A stretch of DNA of 11,284 nt from positions 333,613 through 344,896 of the forward strand of contig MU646595.1 in the NCBI GenBank assembly GCA_026770585.1, in the 5' to 3' direction. Below the pieces are notes generated by a model. It searched no databases and was not told the DNA's origin. It was given only the letters and a program-made list of their open reading frames with translations. The position numbers and the translations under genes were made by a program. Source of the DNA: Baffinella frigidus. Its lineage: Eukaryota > Cryptophyceae > Cryptomonadales > Baffinellaceae. Positions 6,249 through 11,284 of this stretch are shown here, in pieces; position 1 is the first letter of the stretch, and each line of letters opens with the position of its first letter.

Positions 6249-9200
6249 GTATGCACCGAGCCTCCTGCTTCTGGTGTTGCCCAAGATTGATCTGCGGTTC
6301 CTGCGCTACCCCCCGCCCTGTTGGGGGCAGGGATTTTCTGCCAAGGGAATTGGCCTTAGACACACAGTTCCACTGCTGCTTCTGCTGTTGTCCAAGAGGG
6401 ATCTGCGATTCCCGCGCTGCGCCCCCTGTTGGGGCAGGGACTTGCTGCGAGGTGATTGGCTAGACGCACAGTTCTGCTGATGCTGATGTTGAAGAGGGAT
6501 CTGCAATTCCCGTGCTGCCCCCCCTCCCCTCGACCCACGCGAGCCCCGCACAGTGGCGGCAATATGGCCCTCTGACGTGTTGTGTCCGGATTGAACTGCG
6601 CAGGAACCATCCACTGGCCGGCGAGGGCGGGGTCAATCGTCAGGCAGCGACCGGAGACGGGGTCGCGAGCAGGGAAACAAAGGAGTTCTCGTGCGGATCT
6701 GCGCCACATTGTGCATGTTCTGTGCGATTATCGTCACAGCAGGAATCGGCACGCTGGTAGCGTCAAGTTATACCCAGGGCACACTCCCGCTCCCAGAATC
6801 GCTCCGCTTCGTTCAGCAGGGTATTCCCATAGGAGGAGGCTCCGCCGGGGAGGCTGGCAGGGGCGGGAGCGGCGCCGATGTCCTGGCCTCGGAGGTCAGC
6901 GAGCTACGGCAGCAACTGGCGCAATTTCGCGCGGAGGGCGCCGCGGCCAAGAGCCGGCTCCGTGGGGGGCGGGCTGGGAATGAATCTAGCGCTGAGGAGG
7001 ACTACGTGCCCGTGGTCACGGTCGGGAGCCTGCGGCGCGAGCTGGACAGCGCGGTGCGGGACGTGGAGGAGGCGAAGCGCCGGCTGGCTGGGGAGGAGGT
7101 TGCGAAGCGGGAGTTGGAGGAGCGGGTGCACAAGCTGGTGCTGGACCAGCAGCGGCGGGACGAGGAGGAGAAGGGGCGGATGAAGGCCAAGGAGGAGGAG
7201 CTGCGCGCGCGCATCAAGGAGGAGGTGGACCGTGCGCGCGACGAGACCGAGACCAAGATGACCAACAAGGGGCTGCTCCGCGACGTGGGGGAGGCGCAGG
7301 GCCTTGTCGCGCAGAGCAAGGAGCAGCTGGCGCAGGCGCGGGAGGAGCTACGATTGGAGCGCGTCGGCAGGGAGGAGGCGCGTAAGGTGGGCGCGGCGGC
7401 GGAGAGCGAGGTGGTCAAGCTGCAGGCGGCGCTGAGCGAGGCCCTCGAAAAGGGCTCGGCGGCTGATAAGGGGGTAAATCCTCAACCATGAATCCTAAAC
7501 TCTAAACCCTAAAACCTAAACCCTAAACCCTAAACCCTATTCCCTCAACCCTAAACCCTAAACCCTAAACCCTAAACCCTAAACCCTAAACCCCAAACCC
7601 TAAACCCTTAACTTTAAACCCCACAAACCAGACCCCAAACCCCAAACCCTATACCCCAAACCCCAAACCCCCAAACCTAAAACCTAAAACCCCAAACCGA
7701 AACTCAGGCGGCTGTGCTGCAGACGCGGCTGGCGTCGGAGGCGACCGCGGCGGGGGTTGCAGCTGAGAAGGCTGACAAGGCTGCTATTGAGCGGCTGAGT
7801 GCCTCCGAAAAGTCTGCGGGTGCGCGGGTTAGTGCGGCAGAGAAGGACGCGGCTGAGCGGGTGAGCGCGGCCGAGAAGGCTGGGGCGGAGCGGGTGGGTG
7901 CGGCTGTGGTGGAGGCGGAGGGGAAGGCTGGGGAGGCGGCGCGAGGTGTTGAGGCGCGGCATCTCGCGGAGGTTGAGGCTGTCCGTCGTGAGCACCAGGT
8001 CATGAGCCGCGCTGCCGCCGTGAGGTGTGTGTTGTGTTAGGTAACACCGTGTGCGCCCTGCCGCTCTGGCAGGGGCGCACACGATGCAGTTGGTTGGGTA
8101 TGTCTGGTGTGTACCTGGGGTGCACGCAAGGCATTCGCTCAATTGAACAAGGCGGGAGGGTAACTCAAAGCGGATCCGGGATGCGCGTGTTGGCGCGCTG
8201 CATCGACTCTCAAAGTTGACGCATTCGCAACACACTCATGAAACCCGAAACACGCAGGGGAGGGTGTTGGGAGGGCAGGAGACGCGTGTCAGTCAGGCAG
8301 TCAGGCAGTGATGTTCCCGGGAGCGATCTCATCCGGACGAGTATTTCAATCAAATACGATTTCGGGGATCTCCGATGCGATTTGCATGGAAAATTACTAC
8401 ACGGACGTGACTGAAAAAGACCGGTGTGTAGTAATTTTCGTTGCCAGATCGTATTCGAGTCAAATACTCGCCGCGATTAGATCGATGTGTGCGCTTTATG
8501 CGGGTGGAACTGGTGCCTGCCAGGCACCCTGCTGTCTGGCTCTGGAACAGCTGATATTTGATGGCTGTTGATGGCTGCTGAAAAGAGTGGGGGTGGTTGC
8601 AGGACAAGGCGGCGCAGGTAGAAAAAGAGGTGGCCGCAGCCGCGAAGGAGCAGGGCGCCGCGGCCGAGCGCGCCGCCGGGGTGCTGCGAAGCAAGATCAA
8701 GGAAGTGGAGAAGAAGGTTGCGGATGTGGAGGAGGCGCTCGCGCGCGCGGACCAGGCACGGTTCGAGGCTGAGCAGGCCAAGAAGGAGGTTTGGCCCTGA
8801 ACACGAAACACGAAACACGACACATATAACACGGACCCCGGAACCCGGACCCCGAAACCCGAAACCCGAAATCCGAGACCCGAAACCCGAAACCAAAAAC
8901 CCGAAAACCCTACCCTATGAACCCTTTACCCTACACCCCAAACCCAAAACCCAAAACCCAAAACCCCACACCTTACACCCCAAAACCACAAACCCCAAAC
9001 CCCTCACCCCAAAGCCCAAAGCCCTTACCCCAACCCCCACACCAGGTGACCCAATCCAAAGCGGAGCTCGAGACGCAGTGCCAGACAGCAGACGAGGCAC
9101 AGCTCGCGTGCGAAGCCAAGCTGTCGGAGGCTAGCGACGCCACGCGGAGCATGCAGGCGGCTGTTCAGGAGGGGGCGCGCTCGGCGGTGGAGGCGGAGGA

Positions 9201-11284
9201 GGCGGCGGGGGTGTTGCGGGGGGAGGTGGCGGGGTTGCGGGTGGAGCTGGCGGCGGCGAATCTGACTGTGGTGGGGTTGGAGGAAGCCGCGCGGGGGATG
9301 GAGGAGAAGGTAGGGGAGATGACCCGCACGATCGAAGGGCTGAGGAACACGATCCCAGAGGCATCGCTGAAGCTCCCAGAGGGCTCATCGTTGAAGCTCG
9401 CGGTTCCGAGCGCAGCGAGCGGAGAGGAGGAGGAAGGGGAGGATGAGGGTCTGTGCAGCGCAGCGCCGAACGAGGAGGGGGGGGGCTCGTGCGGTATCAC
9501 GCCGCCTGCCGGGAGCAGCGCTTCGAGCACCGGCGCTTCGGCAGGTGCCGCGCCGGGAGGTGGGGGTGAGAAGGCGGTGCCGGCGAAGCTTTCGGGGCTG
9601 TCGGCGGTGATGAGCCTCACGCTCGACACGTTTGAGAGGGAGACGGAGGCGCCGGGGACGGCGCTGTTTGTGAAGTTCTTCGCGCCGTGGTGCGGGCACT
9701 GCAAGAAAATGGCGCCTGATTGGGAATCGCTCGCGGCGCAGTTCCAGGGGGGGCCTGCGGTTCTCGGCGAGGTCCTGCACCCTTAACCGTTAACCCTTGA
9801 CCCTGAAACCTGAACCCTTAAACCTAAACTCTGAACCCTAAACCCTAAACGCTATACCCTATACCCTAAACCCTAAACCCTGAAACCCCAAACCCTTTAC
9901 CCTGCACCCTGAACCCTAATCCCTAAACCCTCAACCATTAACCCTCAACCATTGACCATAAACACTAAAACCCAAACCCCAAACCCAAAACCCCAAACCC
10001 AAAACCCAAAACCCAAACCCTAAACCCTCATCCAGGTGGACTGCAGCGCGCAGAAGGCCCTTTGCGAGAAGGAGGGGGTGGAGGGGCTGCCCACGGTGCA
10101 ACCCTAAACCCTGGACCCTAAAATCTAAACACTAAACACAACACTGAACCCTAAACTCTAAACCCTGAACCCTAAACCCTAAACACTAAACACTGAACCC
10201 CAATCCCTCAACCCTAAACCCCAAACCTCAAACCTTAAACCCCAAACCCTGAACCATAAACCATAAACCCTAGACCCTAAACCCTAAACCCTAAAACCCT
10301 AAACCCTAAACCCAAAACCCAAAACCCTAAACCCAAAACCCTAAACCCAAAACCCAAAACCCGAAACCCAGAACCCTAAACCCTAAAACCCAAACCCTTA
10401 ACCCTAAAACCCTAAACCCCAAGCCTTACACCCCACACACCAAACACCAAACACCAAACACCAAACCCCAAACCCCAAACCCCAAACCCCAAACCCCAAA
10501 CCCCAAACCCCAAAACCCAAACCAGGTGCGCATGTACCGCAAAGGCTCCTTCACGCAGCACGACGGGAAGCGTGACCGGGAATCCCTGCTCGGATTCATC
10601 ACCGGGGGGTCCGCGGGGCTGCCCGGGTTTTCCGTTCCGCCCGTGCCTTCCACAAGCGATGCGGCCCCCAGTGAGAGCGAGGGAGAAATGTCGAGCGTGT
10701 CGGCGCCACGGGGTGGGGGCGCAGAGGGCGGCAAGGGTGAGGGGGGCAAGGGTGCGATCATGTCGGATGAAGAAACCGCGGCCATGTTCGCGCGGATCAA
10801 GGGCGGAAGTGCTTCGCCCAGTCCGCCTGTCCCCCCTGCTGCCTCGCCGGCCGCCTCAGCTGCCTCCTCGCCGAAACCCGACAGTCCGGTCCAGGAAGCG
10901 CCAGGCCCAGGGGCTCCTCCTCAGGGAAACGCGTCTGAAATCTCCGAGGAGGAGAAGGCGAGGCGGGCGGCTGAGGCGACGAAGCGATGGGAGGCAATGC
11001 AGGGGGAGGATTCGAAACTCGCGTCGCGCGTACAGAACCGCGCGCGCCGCGCGGCACCGAAAAAGCTCGCGGGGGGAGCTGAGGCGGAGGAGGAACGGGT
11101 GGAGGGGCAGGCGGCGGAAAATTCTTTCTGCGCGGAGATCGCTGGGGAGCATTCGGTGTTTGATTCCGCGCAGGGGGGCTGCCGCTGCAAGGCTGGGTTC
11201 GTGGAGGACGACAATGACGGGAAGTGTGTCGCTGGGGAGGAGGTGGCTGCCGTGGGGGGGGGAGGGGAGCACGAGCGCACGGGG
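6162..11284 (+). CDS. Type II membrane coiled-coil protein with a PDI-type thioredoxin domain (7 exons, 3' end off window)
   Basis: Seven exons, all phase 0, give about 993 residues before the window ends. Order: cytosolic tail (1-59, acidic then Arg-rich), one hydrophobic signal anchor (about 61-84), heptad-rich coiled coil (about 110-578), Gly/Ser/Glu-rich spacer, a complete thioredoxin fold (about 665-771), a disordered Pro/Ala/Glu tail, and a Cys-rich EGF-like motif. Active site [14 protein letters not shown] (CGHC at 9691-9702) is the PDI type and should catalyse disulfide formation or isomerisation. The segment [12 protein letters not shown] supplies the cis-Pro. Arg-rich residues before the anchor and N-glycosylation sequons (NES, NLT, NAS) after it place the C-terminus in the lumen. 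No ER-retention signal is visible because the end is missing. I know no standard PDI with this architecture. The oxidoreductase domain is solid; the overall role is inference. Confidence 0.75.
6264..6520. repeat. Three diverged tandem repeats (111 and 98 bp spacing) in intron 1 of the thioredoxin gene
   Basis: The phrase TCTGCGGTTC / TCTGCGATTC / TCTGCAATTC recurs at 6291, 6402 and 6500, preceded by CTGCTTCTG-like and AAGAGGGA sequence. Copies 1 and 2 include a self-complementary CCCTGTTGGGGCAGGG-like core. The intron is otherwise heptamer-free. Confidence 0.7.
6604..7473 (+). CDS. Coiled-coil/thioredoxin gene, exon 2 (signal anchor and coiled coil)
   Basis: The proposed acceptor is ACTGCGCAG|GAACC (CGAGCAG|GGAAAC at 6673 is a phase-equal alternative). 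An in-frame TGA at 6592 limits extension upstream. It encodes GRRGRG...[12 protein letters not shown], the membrane segment [20 protein letters not shown], and then over 150 residues of charged heptads (Lys/Arg/Glu with regular Leu/Val/Ala). The donor is AAGGGG|GTAAAT at 7474. The GTG at 6691 is an internal Val, not a start. Confidence 0.75.
7484..7705. repeat. CCCTAAA array, intron 2 of the thioredoxin gene
   Basis: About six perfect CCCTAAA units around 7549-7592, drifting to CCCCAAA and CCTAAAA at the 3' side. The array fills almost the whole 234-bp intron. Confidence 0.9.
7708..7998 (+). CDS. Coiled-coil/thioredoxin gene, exon 3 (Ala/Glu coiled coil)
   Basis: The acceptor AACTCAG|GCGGCT and donor GAGCACCAG|GTCATG bound 97 codons, phase 0. 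It contains an 11-residue-like Ala-rich repeat ([22 protein letters not shown]). A stronger-looking donor at 8025 (GAG|GTGTGT) gives the wrong phase for exon 4, so I chose 7998. Confidence 0.7.
8048..8083. repeat. GC-rich hairpin
   Basis: CGTGTGCGCCCTGCC (8048-8062) pairs with GGCAGGGGCGCACACG (8068-8083), with one bulged G and a 5-nt loop. Confidence 0.8.
8338..8470. repeat. Foldback element (long imperfect inverted repeat)
   Basis: The outer arms 8338-8360 and 8448-8470 match at 20 of 23. The inner arms AAAATTACTACAC (8390-8402) and GTGTAGTAATTTT (8426-8438) are perfect around a 23-nt loop. The left arm has an extra unpaired segment (8361-8389). It is AT-richer than its surroundings. Possible MITE or small-RNA precursor. 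Confidence 0.75.
8512..8528. repeat. Short palindrome
   Basis: GGTGCCTG-C-CAGGCACC, eight base pairs around one central base. Confidence 0.7.
8603..8788 (+). CDS. Coiled-coil/thioredoxin gene, exon 4 (coiled coil)
   Basis: The acceptor GGTTGCAG|GACAAG and donor AAGGAG|GTTTGG bound 62 codons, phase 0: [20 protein letters not shown] onward to [11 protein letters not shown], continuous heptads with exon 3. Confidence 0.75.
8798..9040. repeat. ACACGAA/CCCGAAA/CCCCAAA array, intron 4 of the thioredoxin gene
   Basis: Starts as ACACGAA units, passes through CCCGAAA, then CCCAAAA/CCCCAAA, showing a gradient of heptamer variants along one intron. Confidence 0.85.
9046..9771 (+). CDS. Coiled-coil/thioredoxin gene, exon 5 (end of coiled coil, CGHC active site)
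   Basis: The acceptor CACACCAG|GTGACC and donor GGCGAG|GTCCTG bound 242 codons, phase 0. The first ~100 residues complete the coiled coil. A Ser/Gly/Glu spacer follows, then [20 protein letters not shown] and [20 protein letters not shown] with WCGHC, the thioredoxin beta2-alpha2 active site. Strand beta3 begins as GPAVLGE and finishes in exon 6 (VDCS). Confidence 0.85.
9781..10030. repeat. CCCTAAA/CCCTTAA array, intron 5 of the thioredoxin gene
   Basis: Heptamers fill the intron from just after the donor to the acceptor, ending in CCCAAAA units before TCATCCAG. Confidence 0.9.
10036..10095 (+). CDS. Coiled-coil/thioredoxin gene, exon 6 (60-nt micro-exon with cis-Pro loop)
   Basis: Twenty codons, [20 protein letters not shown], lie between TCATCCAG|GTGGAC and CCCACG|GTGCAA. 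This is the textbook VDC-x-x-x-x-x-LC-x-x-x-x-V-x-G-x-PT block of PDI thioredoxin domains, including the cis-Pro. It sits alone between two telomere-like intron arrays. Confidence 0.85.
10101..10520. repeat. CCCTAAA to CCCCAAA array, intron 6 of the thioredoxin gene
   Basis: The longest C-rich array here, about 420 bp, ending in about seven near-perfect CCCCAAA units (10463-10513) directly before the acceptor. Its C-rich end serves as the pyrimidine tract. Confidence 0.9.
10526..11284 (+). CDS. Coiled-coil/thioredoxin gene, exon 7 (end of thioredoxin fold, C-terminal tail; runs off window)
   Basis: The acceptor AAACCAG|GTGCGC opens [20 protein letters not shown] then LLGFITG, the last strands and helix of the thioredoxin domain. 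A Pro/Ala/Ser-rich tail follows, with a short charged helix ([19 protein letters not shown]). A C-x16-C-x-C-x2-GF-x8-C motif near 11128-11227 resembles half of an EGF-like domain. The frame is open for 253 codons to the window end. Confidence 0.8.
   Translation, partial: MRMYRKGSFTQHDGKRDRESLLGFITGGSAGLPGFSVPPVPSTSDAAPSESEGEMSSVSAPRGGGAEGGKGEGGKGAIMSDEETAAMFARIKGGSASPSPPVPPAASPAASAASSPKPDSPVQEAPGPGAPPQGNASEISEEEKARRAAEATKRWEAMQGEDSKLASRVQNRARRAAPKKLAGGAEAEEERVEGQAAENSFCAEIAGEHSVFDSAQGGCRCKAGFVEDDNDGKCVAGEEVAAVGGGGEHERTG

Larger units (their letters stand above)
7999..8602. other. Intron 3 of the thioredoxin gene (604 bp), heptamer-free, three hairpins
   Basis: Holds hairpins at 8048-8083, 8338-8470 and 8512-8528 and a small GTCAGGCA repeat (8289-8310). 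No coding exon seen. Confidence 0.6.

Noticed and set aside
6691-6693. GTG as the start of the coiled-coil protein
   Set aside because: Eukaryotic genes rarely start at GTG. The open frame extends upstream to 6595 and joins in phase to an ATG exon at 6162, with an Arg-rich segment that suits the signal anchor.
8025-8026. Donor GAG|GTGTGT as the end of exon 3 of the thioredoxin gene
   Set aside because: It leaves phase 2, while the next acceptor (8603) needs phase 0. CAG|GTCATG at 7999 fits.
1-11284. CRISPR array, bacterial operon or complete transposon
   Set aside because: The repeats are direct heptamers without spacers, genes are spliced, and no transposase, integrase or reverse transcriptase motif was seen in any frame.

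Overview
This is eukaryotic nuclear DNA. It has intron-rich genes, GT-AG splice sites in matching phases, GC-rich exons, and introns packed with degenerate copies of the plant/algal-type telomere heptamer (CCCTAAA/TTTAGGG and variants such as CCCCAAA, CCCTCAA and ACCATAA). An alga or other free-living protist with TTTAGGG-type telomeres is the best guess; the species cannot be named from the sequence.

Two genes diverge from a short shared upstream region (about 5951-6161, 211 bp between start codons). The minus-strand gene runs from its ATG at 5950 leftward off the window. I reconstruct ten exons (5507-5950, 5215-5388, 4800 or 4827-4919, 3851-4484, 3132-3313, 2203-2529, 1790-1909, 840-890, 473-549, 163-226) whose phases join without a break. 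The product has an acidic, disordered N-terminus, a pleckstrin homology (PH) domain, an alpha-helical region, and a linker resembling the one before the catalytic domain of type III phosphatidylinositol 4-kinases (PI4KIIIbeta/Pik1-like). The catalytic domain would lie left of base 1.

The plus-strand gene starts at ATG 6162 and runs off the right end. Seven exons (6162-6248, 6604-7473, 7708-7998, 8603-8788, 9046-9771, 10036-10095, 10526-11284+) all join in phase 0. It encodes a predicted type II membrane protein: short cytosolic tail, signal anchor, long coiled coil, one complete PDI-type thioredoxin domain with a CGHC active site split over three exons, then a low-complexity tail with a small Cys-rich EGF-like motif. 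It is probably an ER or secretory-pathway oxidoreductase on a coiled-coil stalk.

The unusual biology is in the introns. Nearly all carry telomere-like heptamer arrays, each with its own variant, and the C-rich strand is almost always the sense strand in both genes, so array orientation flips at the divergent promoter (one exception, 4985-5155). Several introns of the PI4K-like gene also hold partial 'ghost' copies of neighbouring exons. This suggests repeated unequal exchange or replication slippage through the arrays. No RNA genes, CRISPR arrays or complete transposons were found. A 130-bp foldback sits in one array-free intron, and a 15-bp-arm inverted repeat sits in the shared promoter region.
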